A DNA stretch of 5,782 nt from Gemmatimonadales bacterium (lineage in GTDB: Bacteria > Gemmatimonadota > Gemmatimonadetes > Gemmatimonadales > GWC2-71-9), in the NCBI GenBank assembly GCA_004525055.1, contig SPDF01000122.1, positions 1 to 5,782 on the forward strand, read 5' to 3'. The number at the start of each line of letters is the position of its first letter. The stretch's first letter is position 1. Both the position numbers and the translations under genes were made by a program. A model generated the notes under the pieces. That model saw only the letters and a program-made list of their open reading frames with translations, was not told where the DNA came from and searched no databases. This document shows, piece by piece, positions 1 through 5,257 of the stretch.

Positions 1-12
1 CCCGCGACCCTG

Positions 13-62
13 CCCCGGCGAAAGCCGGGGGCGGGGGTGACGTCCCGCAGGTAGCGCTACCT
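13..62. repeat. REP-like cluster of three adjacent inverted repeats
   Basis: Three dyads lie end to end. CCCCGGC-GAAA-GCCGGGG (13-30) is a perfect 7-bp stem with a GNRA loop. GCGGG-N8-CCCGC (31-48) is a 5-bp stem. AGGTAGCGCTACCT (49-62) is a perfect 14-bp palindrome. Short GC-rich palindromes built around CGAAAG are common as dispersed intergenic repeats in GC-rich Gram-negative genomes, so a REP-like element is my first guess. The alternative is the 3' terminator region of an upstream gene, but no clean T-run follows, only a C/T-rich tract. Copy number cannot be judged from one window. Confidence 0.4.
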
Positions 63-169
63 CCCCGCTTCCCCGCCTTTTCCCGCTCCCGCATCCCACC
101 ACTTTCCTTGCGAAAGCGATTGCACCCTGCCAGGATACCGGGGTTTAGTGGTCGAGGTACAAGCAGTTA

Positions 170-185
170 AGTGATTGATATCACA
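170..185. promoter_or_regulatory. CRP/FNR-family-like operator
   Basis: AGTGA-TTGATA-TCACA matches the CRP half-site pattern TGTGA-N6-TCACA at nine of ten informative bases. The exact dyad is GTGAT-TGAT-ATCAC (171-184). It lies in the AT-richest part of the upstream region. Its centre is about 59 bp upstream of the start point predicted from the sigma-54-like element at 210-226. A weak sigma-70 alternative overlaps it: TTGATA (175-180) and TATGAA (200-205) with a long 19-bp spacer. The actual regulator is unknown. CRP/FNR-superfamily proteins are the family that best fits this spacing, but another dimeric regulator or a sigma-54 activator could bind the same dyad. Confidence 0.4.
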
Positions 186-209
186 GATGTTACCATGGCT
201 ATGAATCTT

Positions 210-226
210 TTGGCACATCGGTTGCC
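210..226 (+). promoter_or_regulatory. Candidate sigma-54 (RpoN) -24/-12 promoter
   Basis: TTGGCACATCGGTTGCC matches the family consensus TGGCAC-N5-TTGC. The invariant GG (212-213) and GC (224-225) are exactly 10 bp apart, as sigma-54 requires. The expected start is near 236-237, about 225 nt upstream of pilM and in the same direction. RpoN-dependent control of type IV pilus genes, through PilR-type activators, is known in other bacteria, though classically at pilA. Against it, the -12 half also belongs to a perfect inverted repeat GTTGCCC-N11-GGGCAAC (221-245), so part of the match could come from another element, and no activator site is certain. Confidence 0.5.
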
Positions 227-236
227 CGAGAGGGGC

Positions 237-354
237 GTGGGCAACTCCTTCCCCGAAAGGGATTTGGAGCCACCCACCAGGGGGATCAGCAGTCGGCAGG
301 GGCAGCCCAGCCCTCCTCCTGGAGTCGATGCTGAAACGCATAACCTCGCATCGA
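237..354 (+). ncRNA. Candidate structured leader or small RNA upstream of pilM
   Basis: Three hairpins can be drawn in succession. 237-277 pairs GTGGG/CCCAC, CTCC/GGAG and CCC/GGG, separated by small internal loops and capped by GAAA (255-258). 277-322 forms a 9-bp outer stem (CCAGGGGGA with TCCTCCTGG, one G-U) around a G/C-rich interior, competing with the first only at C277. 325-354 pairs TCGATGC with GCATCGA around a 16-nt loop. The first stem begins at the start point predicted for the sigma-54-like promoter. I cannot assign a known RNA family: the GEMM (cyclic-dinucleotide) hallmark GCAAAGCC is missing. GC-rich DNA folds easily by chance, so this stays a candidate. Confidence 0.3.
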
Positions 355-377
355 GCAACAGCTTGTTCCGTATGACC

Positions 378-431
378 TCAAGCAAGTTACTAGCTTGACA
401 AATTTCGGGTCGGATGGTAGCGTAGCCTACC
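378..431. promoter_or_regulatory. Two dyads overlapping the pilM-proximal promoter
   Basis: TCAAGC-N9-GCTTGA (378-383 / 393-398) covers most of the -35 hexamer. GGTAG-N6-CTACC (416-420 / 427-431) covers the -10 hexamer and the expected start point. Both are short (6 and 5 bp arms) but placed where a bound protein would block or assist polymerase. As RNA, the second would form a small hairpin at the 5' end of the transcript. No regulator can be named. Confidence 0.3.
395..423 (+). promoter_or_regulatory. Sigma-70-like promoter for the pilMNOPQ operon
   Basis: A perfect -35 hexamer TTGACA (395-400) is followed, after the optimal 17-bp spacer, by TAGCGT (418-423). The latter keeps the three most important -10 positions (T1, A2, T6) but differs at the other three. 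The predicted start is around 430, giving a leader of about 30 nt before the pilM ATG at 461. The TTG of this -35 box can also be read as an in-frame start codon for pilM, which is a trap for gene callers. Confidence 0.5.
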
Positions 432-460
432 TAACTCCCCTTTTACCGCGTCAGGCACCT

Positions 461-1504
461 ATGGCTCTTTTTGGTCGGAAACGGACCACGGTCGCTCTGG
501 ACATCGGCAGCGGGCTCATCAAGCTCGTCGTCATTGACCATAGTTCGGGCGAGCCGGTGCTCACGAAGGTGGCCTTCACGTCCGTGGTGGACGGAGCCAT
601 CGTCGAGGGCGAGGTCATGGACCCAGGGATCGTGGCTGACGCCGTCCGGGGCCTGCTCTCCTCTGCTGGCATCAAGGCCAAGCGGGTGGTGACGGCCGTC
701 GGCGGTCGCGACGTGATCATCAAGAAGATTTCGATGGATCGGATGAAGGAAGGCGAGGCCCGCGAGCAGATCCGCTGGGAGGCCGAGCAGCACGTCCCCT
801 TCGATATGGACAACGTCGAGCTCGATTTCCAGATCCTGGACCCGGAGGGTGAGGGGCTCCAGATGTCCGTCCTCCTCGTGGCCGCCAAGCGCGAGCTGGT
901 CGAGACGAAGCAGACGCTCTTTGCCGATGTCGGGCTCGAGGCCAGCGTCATCGACGTCGACGCCTTTGCGCTCCACAACGCCTTTGAATTGAACTATCCC
1001 GACGCCATGCACGGCGTGGTCGGCCTGGTGAACATCGGGCACGAAATGACCAACGTGAACATCCTCGACGAGGGTGTGCCGGTCCTCACCCGCGACATCA
1101 TGATCGGGACCCGTCGCTTCCGCGAGGATCTGCAGCGGGAACGGAACATGTCCGCCGATGAGGCCGACCAGCTGCTTCGCGGCTTCGAGCGGAACGAGGC
1201 GCTGGAACCGCTCCTGGCTTCGCGTGGCGAAGAATTGGCCGTCGGGATCGAGCGCGCGGCCGCGTTCCTCCAGTCATCCAGCCGCTCGGCGAGCGGACTC
1301 GCCCGGATCTTCACCTCCGGTGGCGGGTCCCGCATTCCCGGGCTGAACCGCATCCTGGCCGACCGCCTCCGGTTGCCGGTCCAGGCCGCGAACCCGCTCG
1401 AGCGCCTGCAGGTGGCCGAGGGCGTGTTCGACACCATGTCGCTGGACGAGGTCGCCCCGTTGTTGATGCTGCCCGTGGGCCTGGCCCTCAGGACCGCGGC
1501 GTGA
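461..1504 (+). CDS. pilM: PilM, actin-like type IV pilus assembly ATPase
   Basis: Cytoplasmic actin/FtsA-fold protein that docks on the N-terminus of PilN at the inner face of the inner membrane. With the ATG at 461 it is 347 aa, normal for the family. Nucleotide-fold motifs are in order: DIGSG (residues 14-18, phosphate 1), NIGHEMTNVNIL (191-202, phosphate 2) and GGGSRIPGL (287-295, adenosine site). The family-typical stretch around residues 100-126 (REQIRWEAEQHVPFDMDNVELDFQIL) and NPLERL near 311 support PilM over FtsA, as does a pilN directly downstream. I chose 461 because PilM proteins begin just before the DIGSG strand. An in-frame TTG at 395 would add 22 unconserved residues and lies inside the promoter. 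The ribosome binding site is weak (AGG at 453-455). First gene of the operon, 25 nt before pilN. Confidence 0.95.
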   Translation: MALFGRKRTTVALDIGSGLIKLVVIDHSSGEPVLTKVAFTSVVDGAIVEGEVMDPGIVADAVRGLLSSAGIKAKRVVTAVGGRDVIIKKISMDRMKEGEAREQIRWEAEQHVPFDMDNVELDFQILDPEGEGLQMSVLLVAAKRELVETKQTLFADVGLEASVIDVDAFALHNAFELNYPDAMHGVVGLVNIGHEMTNVNILDEGVPVLTRDIMIGTRRFREDLQRERNMSADEADQLLRGFERNEALEPLLASRGEELAVGIERAAAFLQSSSRSASGLARIFTSGGGSRIPGLNRILADRLRLPVQAANPLERLQVAEGVFDTMSLDEVAPLLMLPVGLALRTAA

Positions 1505-1529
1505 GCCCCGAGACCCGGACCGACGCCTC

Positions 1530-2234
1530 ATGATTGAAATCAACCTTCGTCCAGGCCAGAAGCACGCGCGCGGCGGTTCTCCGTTCGCCGGGCTGCAGGC
1601 GCAACTGTCCGGCCTCCGCGAACGGATGCGGGATCCGCTCCCGCTGGTCGCCGCGGGCGTGGTCCTGCTGGCCGTGCTCTGGCTGGGCTGGTCCTGGTTC
1701 AAGACCGGGAGCGAGCTCCGTGCACTCGAGCCCCAGCTGGCACAGGCCCGCGCCGAAAACGACCGCTTCCGCAATTTCGTGGCGCAGAAGCAAAAGGTGG
1801 AACTGATCCGCGATTCGCTCGTGGCGCAGATCCAGGTGCTGCAGCAGGTAGACGGTGAACGCTACGTGTGGCCCCACGTGATGGACGAGGTCACCCGCGC
1901 CCTGCCGCCCTACACCTGGCTCGTGGACCTCGGCGCCGCCGGCCCCGCGCCGACGCCCGTCGTTCCTGGCTCCCCCGGCGATACGATGCCGGTCGATTTC
2001 GTGCCGCCGCCGATGCAGTTGCAGATCAACGGTCGAACGGTCGATGTGCAGGCCTTCACCCGGTTCCTGCGTCAATTGGAAGCATCGCCCTGGATCTCGA
2101 ATGTGCAGCCGGTTTCGGCACAGACGGTCATCCAGGATGACCGCCCCGTGACAGCGTTTTCGATCCGGGCCGCGTTCCGCAAGGCGGACTCCGCCTACAT
2201 CCGGACCGTGCCCCTTAGCCAGTCGGTGAGGTAA
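1530..2234 (+). CDS. pilN: PilN, inner-membrane type IV pilus assembly protein
   Basis: Bitopic inner-membrane protein of the pilus alignment complex. Its cytoplasmic tail binds PilM and its periplasmic part pairs with PilO. The start MIEINLRPG carries the conserved INLxP PilM-binding motif, which fixes the ATG at 1530 even though no clear Shine-Dalgarno is visible. A transmembrane helix spans about residues 37-57, followed by a likely coiled coil (about 58-108) and a ferredoxin-like domain (about 110-216) opening with VWPHVMDEVTRALPPYTWL. At 234 aa it is somewhat longer than common PilN proteins. The extra length is largely a Gly/Pro/Ala-rich insert at about 136-161, where I would expect the first strand to lead quickly to QLQINGRTVDVQAF. 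The stop is 7 nt before pilO. The family call is firm; the insert's role is unknown. Confidence 0.93.
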   Translation: MIEINLRPGQKHARGGSPFAGLQAQLSGLRERMRDPLPLVAAGVVLLAVLWLGWSWFKTGSELRALEPQLAQARAENDRFRNFVAQKQKVELIRDSLVAQIQVLQQVDGERYVWPHVMDEVTRALPPYTWLVDLGAAGPAPTPVVPGSPGDTMPVDFVPPPMQLQINGRTVDVQAFTRFLRQLEASPWISNVQPVSAQTVIQDDRPVTAFSIRAAFRKADSAYIRTVPLSQSVR

Positions 2235-2241
2235 CCGCACC

Positions 2242-2874
2242 ATGGCACTCATCAACGACCAGAACAAGGTGCCGGTGCTGGCTCTCGTATTGACCGGCCT
2301 GATCGGCTACATGCTCTATACTGGCACCGGCATCGATGCGATCGGGATGGACGGTATCCAGGCGCGGGAGGCTCATGTCATCGCGCGGCAGGACACCCTG
2401 AACGCCGTCCAGGCCCAGACCGACAGCGCCAAGCGGGAACTCGCCAAGGGAACGGCGGAAGACCTGCGCAAGGAGCTCGACAGTCACCGCGCCAGCCTCG
2501 CCCTCCTGCGGCAAATGGTGCCGGAGATGAACGAGGTGCCGAACCTCCTCGACGCCATTTCCACCCGCGCGAAGATCCGCGGCGTGAACCTGGCGCAGGT
2601 GGTACCGCTCCCGGAACAGGCGGGGCCTGCGCCGTTCAACACGTACACGTACAACATCTCGGTCCTCGGGCATTACGACGAAATCGGTGAGTTTCTGGCC
2701 GACATCGCGTCCCTGCCGCGGATCATTGTCCCACAAGCCGTCTCGATGGCACCGGCCGCCATGAGCTCCGCCAAGGTATTGGGCGACACGTCGGGCGCGC
2801 TCCTCGAAGCCAAGTTCCAGATCCGGACCTTCGTGAAGTCCGCCGAGCCGGAAGGAGCGAACAGTGGCACCTGA
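2242..2874 (+). CDS. pilO: PilO, inner-membrane type IV pilus assembly protein
   Basis: Partner of PilN; the two form a heterodimer in the periplasm that helps align the inner-membrane motor platform with the secretin. The 210-aa protein has a short cytoplasmic tail, one transmembrane helix (about residues 9-28), a long helical, coiled-coil-prone segment (about 35-95), and a C-terminal ferredoxin-like domain (about 97-200). Family features include MVPEMNEVPNLLDAIS (92-107), followed by the RGVNL strand, and GHYDEIGEFLADIASLPRII (143-162). A purine-rich GGTGAGG (2225-2231) 10 nt before the ATG is a plausible ribosome binding site, lying inside the end of pilN. The last 11 nt overlap pilP, which suggests translational coupling. 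Sequence is poorly conserved in this family, so position in the operon adds to confidence. Confidence 0.93.
   Translation: MALINDQNKVPVLALVLTGLIGYMLYTGTGIDAIGMDGIQAREAHVIARQDTLNAVQAQTDSAKRELAKGTAEDLRKELDSHRASLALLRQMVPEMNEVPNLLDAISTRAKIRGVNLAQVVPLPEQAGPAPFNTYTYNISVLGHYDEIGEFLADIASLPRIIVPQAVSMAPAAMSSAKVLGDTSGALLEAKFQIRTFVKSAEPEGANSGT
2851..2857 (+). promoter_or_regulatory. Strong ribosome binding site for pilP
   Basis: GAAGGAG lies inside the end of pilO, 6 nt before the GTG at 2864. It is the best Shine-Dalgarno sequence in the window and settles the choice of a GTG start for pilP despite the 11-nt overlap with pilO. Confidence 0.75.
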
Positions 2875-3385
2875 TCGCATTGGGCTGCATCTCTGTCTGG
2901 CGCTCGCGCTGGCCGCCTGCGGCGGCGACGCTGAGGCGCCGGCCGCTGCTCCGGACGCCGCGCCGGCCCCGGTGATGGACGCCCAGACTGCCCAGGCCGA
3001 TTCCGTCGAAGGCGCGCGCATCGCAGCCGCCCGTGCCGACAGCGCCTCGGTCTCCGGACCGCTCGCCCAGCGCGAGACGTTCGCCTACGGGGGCGGGAGC
3101 CGGGACCCCTTTGAGTCGCTGCTCGATCTGGCCACCTCCGGCCCCGAGCTGCCCGACCTCATGCTGGTGGGCATCTATCAGGACCTGGCCTACAACAGCA
3201 ATAGCGTCGCGCTGCTGCGCGACCGGACCAATGACCGTCGATTCAAATTGCGGGTCGGCGATCAGCTGGGGCGCCTGAAGGTGGCGCAGATTCGTCAAAA
3301 AGATGTGGTCTTCATTGTTGAGGATTTCGGCTTTGAGCGGCAGGAAACACTGTCGCTGACCAAGCGGGAGGAAGAGACGCCATGA
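2864..3385 (+). CDS. pilP: PilP, type IV pilus assembly lipoprotein
   Basis: Periplasmic lipoprotein that connects the PilN/PilO inner-membrane pair with the N-domains of the secretin PilQ. The 173-aa protein has a short positively charged start, a hydrophobic stretch, and a lipobox LAAC with Cys19 as the predicted lipidated residue after signal peptidase II cleavage. A disordered Ala/Pro/Asp-rich linker (about 20-70) follows. Then comes the family hallmark RDPF (80-83) and a small beta-sandwich domain (about 96-167) reading LPDLMLVGIYQD, later FKLRVGDQLGRLKVAQIRQ and VVFIVEDFG. GTG start, chosen for the strong ribosome binding site at 2851-2857 and because the lipobox then sits at the normal distance. 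Its stop overlaps the pilQ start in an ATGA junction. Residues +2/+3 after the Cys are Gly-Gly, not Asp, so inner-membrane retention by the classical E. coli rule is not evident. Confidence 0.93.
   Translation: MAPDRIGLHLCLALALAACGGDAEAPAAAPDAAPAPVMDAQTAQADSVEGARIAAARADSASVSGPLAQRETFAYGGGSRDPFESLLDLATSGPELPDLMLVGIYQDLAYNSNSVALLRDRTNDRRFKLRVGDQLGRLKVAQIRQKDVVFIVEDFGFERQETLSLTKREEETP
3366..3376 (+). promoter_or_regulatory. Ribosome binding site for pilQ
   Basis: GGGAGGAAGAG near the end of pilP, with GGAGG (3367-3371) 10 nt before the pilQ ATG at 3382. With the 4-nt ATGA overlap it points to coupled translation of pilP and pilQ. Confidence 0.65.
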
Positions 3386-5142
3386 CCCGAGTACTCACCT
3401 GTGCCCTTGCCGTCGCGCTCCTGGGGCTGGCTTCGCCTGCCCGAGCCGACGTCTCCGACCCTGGATCGGTCACCGGCGTCAGTGTCGTCTCCGCGCCAGG
3501 TCGCGCCGAGATCGTCATTGCCATCTCCGGTGCCGTCCAGCTCAAGGACTTCATCCTCAAGGATCCGGCCCGACTGGTCCTGGATCTGACCGGGGTCACC
3601 ATCGACACGCGCGCGGTCGGCAGGTACGACGGCGTGAACCGCGGTGGCGTCCTGAACGTCCGCACCGGCCAGTACTCCTCGCAGACCGTGCGCGTGGTAG
3701 TCGAGCTTGACGCGGTCAAGGAATACTCCATCGACCAGAACGCCACCGAGATCCGGATCTCGTTCGGCGCCGAGCGGCCCTTCCTGGCCTGGTCCAGTGC
3801 CGCCCCCGGCGAGTTCGCGGCGCCTGCCGCACGCCCGGCTTCGGCGCGTCCGGCCGGGATGCCGGAAGTGTCCGCCGTCTCGTACAAGGCGAGGGCGCCG
3901 GGCGATGAGCCCCGCATCACCGTGACGTGGGACCAGGCGTCGATCGCCGACGTCGTGGCGGGCTTCGCCGCCTTCAGCGGCCGCTCGATCATTCTCGGTC
4001 GCGATATCACGGGCCAGGTGTCGGCCGAGATCAAGAACCAGCCGTGGACGGAAGCGTTCTATGCCGTCCTGGCCACGCAGGGCCTTTCCGCCACCGAACT
4101 GCCCGGCGGCATCATCCGGGTGGATTCTCCCGCCGCCCTCTCGGCGCTCGACTCGCTCGAGCCCCTGGAGACGGTGGTGGTGCGGATGAACTACGCCCGC
4201 GCCAAGGAAATGTCGAAGAACCTCGACGGCATCCTGACCAAGGGCCGTGGCAAGGTCTTCTCGGACACCGCCTCCAATTCGCTCATCATCACCGACACGC
4301 GGAGCCGGGTCGAGAACATCGCGACCTTTGCCCGTGGCCTCGACATCCGGACGCCGCAGGTGGCGATCTCGGCCAAGATCATCTTCGTCAACCGCAGCAG
4401 CCTCGAGGAGCTCGGTCTGAAGTACGACCTCGGCAGCCAGTCAACGTTCTTCAACCAGCTCGTGCAGCGGCCTGATCCGGCCAGCCCGGGCGATAGCTAC
4501 GACCCGAACACCACGGTCGTCGGTCTCGGGGGCAACTCACTCGCCGCGGTGGGCAACGCCCAGAGCAGCATCTCCCAGCCGGCGCTCGACCTGGTGTGGT
4601 CCACCGCCATCGGGAATTTCGACTTCACCGTCTTCCTGAGCGCGCTGGAGCAGACCGAACTGGCTGATATCCAGGCCGAACCGACCATCAATACGATGGA
4701 CAACCGCGAGGCCAACATCCTCGTCGGCGAGGAGACCCCGGTCCGCGTCATCGACTACGGCTCCGGGACGGTCGCTGCCCAGTCCACGGTGCAGTTCAAG
4801 CAGACCGGCATCAAGCTCGTCGTCACGCCGCACGTGACTGACGACCGCCAGATCACCATGAAATTGCACACCGAGCGGTCCGCGGTGCGCCCGGTGGCCG
4901 ACCGCGAGCTTGGCTTCATCGTCGAAACACAGCAGGCCGACAACCAGCTCCTCGTGGCGGACGGCCAGACCGCCGTCATCGGCGGCCTGACGGTCACCGA
5001 GGTCAACAAGACCCGCTCGGGCATCCCGCTGCTCTCGCGGCTGCCGCTCATCGGCCCGCTCTTCTCCTTCAGCAGCAACAAGGAAACGCGGAAGGACCTG
5101 ATCATCCTGGTCACCCCGCGCATCCTGGACGACAACTTCTAG
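3382..5142 (+). CDS. pilQ: PilQ, type IV pilus outer-membrane secretin
   Basis: Multimeric outer-membrane channel through which the pilus is extended and retracted. The 586-aa precursor begins with a Sec signal peptide (predicted cut after ARA, residue 22). It continues with one AMIN domain (about 30-130), likely peptidoglycan-binding, with LKDFILKDPARLVLDLTGV as its core, then an Ala/Pro/Arg-rich linker (about 135-170). Next are an STN/N0 domain (about 178-248), an N1 NolW-like domain (about 263-322, VVVRMNYARAKEMSKNL to IITDTRSRVENI), and the secretin core (about 326-582). The core has QAEPTINTMDNREANILVGE, the pore motif GIPLLSRLPLIGPLF (547-561) and the end DLIILVTPRI. Proteobacterial PilQ is often longer (700 aa or more), commonly with two AMIN domains; this is a compact form. 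No C-terminal pilotin-binding extension is visible: the protein stops five residues after TPRI, with Phe last. Confidence 0.97.
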   Translation: MTRVLTCALAVALLGLASPARADVSDPGSVTGVSVVSAPGRAEIVIAISGAVQLKDFILKDPARLVLDLTGVTIDTRAVGRYDGVNRGGVLNVRTGQYSSQTVRVVVELDAVKEYSIDQNATEIRISFGAERPFLAWSSAAPGEFAAPAARPASARPAGMPEVSAVSYKARAPGDEPRITVTWDQASIADVVAGFAAFSGRSIILGRDITGQVSAEIKNQPWTEAFYAVLATQGLSATELPGGIIRVDSPAALSALDSLEPLETVVVRMNYARAKEMSKNLDGILTKGRGKVFSDTASNSLIITDTRSRVENIATFARGLDIRTPQVAISAKIIFVNRSSLEELGLKYDLGSQSTFFNQLVQRPDPASPGDSYDPNTTVVGLGGNSLAAVGNAQSSISQPALDLVWSTAIGNFDFTVFLSALEQTELADIQAEPTINTMDNREANILVGEETPVRVIDYGSGTVAAQSTVQFKQTGIKLVVTPHVTDDRQITMKLHTERSAVRPVADRELGFIVETQQADNQLLVADGQTAVIGGLTVTEVNKTRSGIPLLSRLPLIGPLFSFSSNKETRKDLIILVTPRILDDNF

Positions 5143-5152
5143 GCGGACCACC

Positions 5153-5169
5153 GCGCGGCATCGCCGCGC
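5153..5169. other. GC-rich hairpin just after pilQ
   Basis: GCGCGGC-ATC-GCCGCGC is a perfect 7-bp stem with a 3-nt loop starting 11 nt after the pilQ stop. No T-run follows, so it is not an intrinsic terminator on its own. It may protect the 3' end of the pil mRNA from exonucleases, or work together with the hairpin at 5186-5209. Confidence 0.45.
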
Positions 5170-5185
5170 CTCCATCCATCACCCG

Positions 5186-5218
5186 TGAGCCCGACCCGTG
5201 TCGGGCTCATGCGTTTCT
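5186..5218 (+). terminator. Probable intrinsic terminator of the pil operon
   Basis: TGAGCCCGAC-CCGT-GTCGGGCTCA is a perfect 10-bp stem with a 4-nt loop (5186-5209), extendable by a G-U and a C-G pair to 5184/5211, followed by TTTCT (5214-5218). The stem is strong but the T-run is short and offset by four bases from the perfect stem, so termination may be partial and some transcripts could read into aroC. On the opposite strand no T-run follows the stem, which favours the + direction. Confidence 0.6.
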
Positions 5219-5257
5219 CCCGGTCGCGCGTGAACCGGCCGGCAGACGGGACATCAC

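Larger units (their letters stand above)
1..460. other. Upstream intergenic and regulatory region of the pil operon
   Basis: No frame here looks like a real gene. The best + strand open frame (GTG at 171 to the stop at 396-398) follows a stop codon directly, has no ribosome binding site, resembles no family I know, and runs across the promoter-like elements. In order the region holds a dyad cluster (13-62), a pyrimidine-rich stretch (about 61-109), a small UUGC-GAAA-GCGA hairpin (108-119), a more AT-rich island (about 141-210) with a CRP/FNR-like site, a sigma-54-like promoter, several hairpins (237-354), and a sigma-70-like promoter before pilM. The left end may be the 3' flank of a gene outside the window. 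Confidence 0.7.

Noticed and set aside
237..277. GGGCAA followed by a GAAA-capped stem, also reminiscent of the 5' part of a GEMM-I riboswitch
   Set aside because: The 3' strand lacks the GACGCAAAGCC segment, and GGGCAAC is explained as one arm of the inverted repeat with 221-227.
225..277. Known housekeeping RNA (RNase P, SRP, tmRNA or 6S) suggested by GNRA-capped hairpins
   Set aside because: I looked for GAGGAAAGTCC (RNase P), GGAAGGAAGCAGCC (SRP) and the tmRNA 5' and 3' ends and found none; I saw no 6S-like architecture.
171..398. Possible small 75-aa protein starting at GTG 171
   Set aside because: No ribosome binding site, a stop codon immediately before the start, no recognisable family, and the frame runs through the sigma-54-like and hairpin elements.
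400..435. Resemblance to the 3' part of a GEMM-I (cyclic-dinucleotide) riboswitch: CGGGTC followed by GGATGGTAGC and CTACC, just upstream of a pilus operon
   Set aside because: GEMM riboswitches do occur upstream of pilus genes in some bacteria, but the conserved GCAAAGCC core and the paired stem with a GAAA loop at the right distance are absent, and the stretch coincides with a good -35/-10 pair. An Infernal search with the c-di-GMP-I model would settle it; a significant hit would reverse this rejection.
443..1042. Long minus-strand frame opposite pilM (199 aa)
   Set aside because: Mirror of PilM codon structure, rich in His and Asp, with no domain or ribosome binding site that I can see.
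1488..2267. Long open frame on the minus strand opposite pilN (259 aa)
   Set aside because: GC-rich coding DNA routinely gives long antisense frames. The product is His/Arg/Gly-rich with no recognisable domain, while the + strand clearly encodes PilN.
4537..5175. Minus-strand frame opposite the secretin core (212 aa)
   Set aside because: Shadow of pilQ; composition dominated by Arg, Asp, Val and Leu with no family features.
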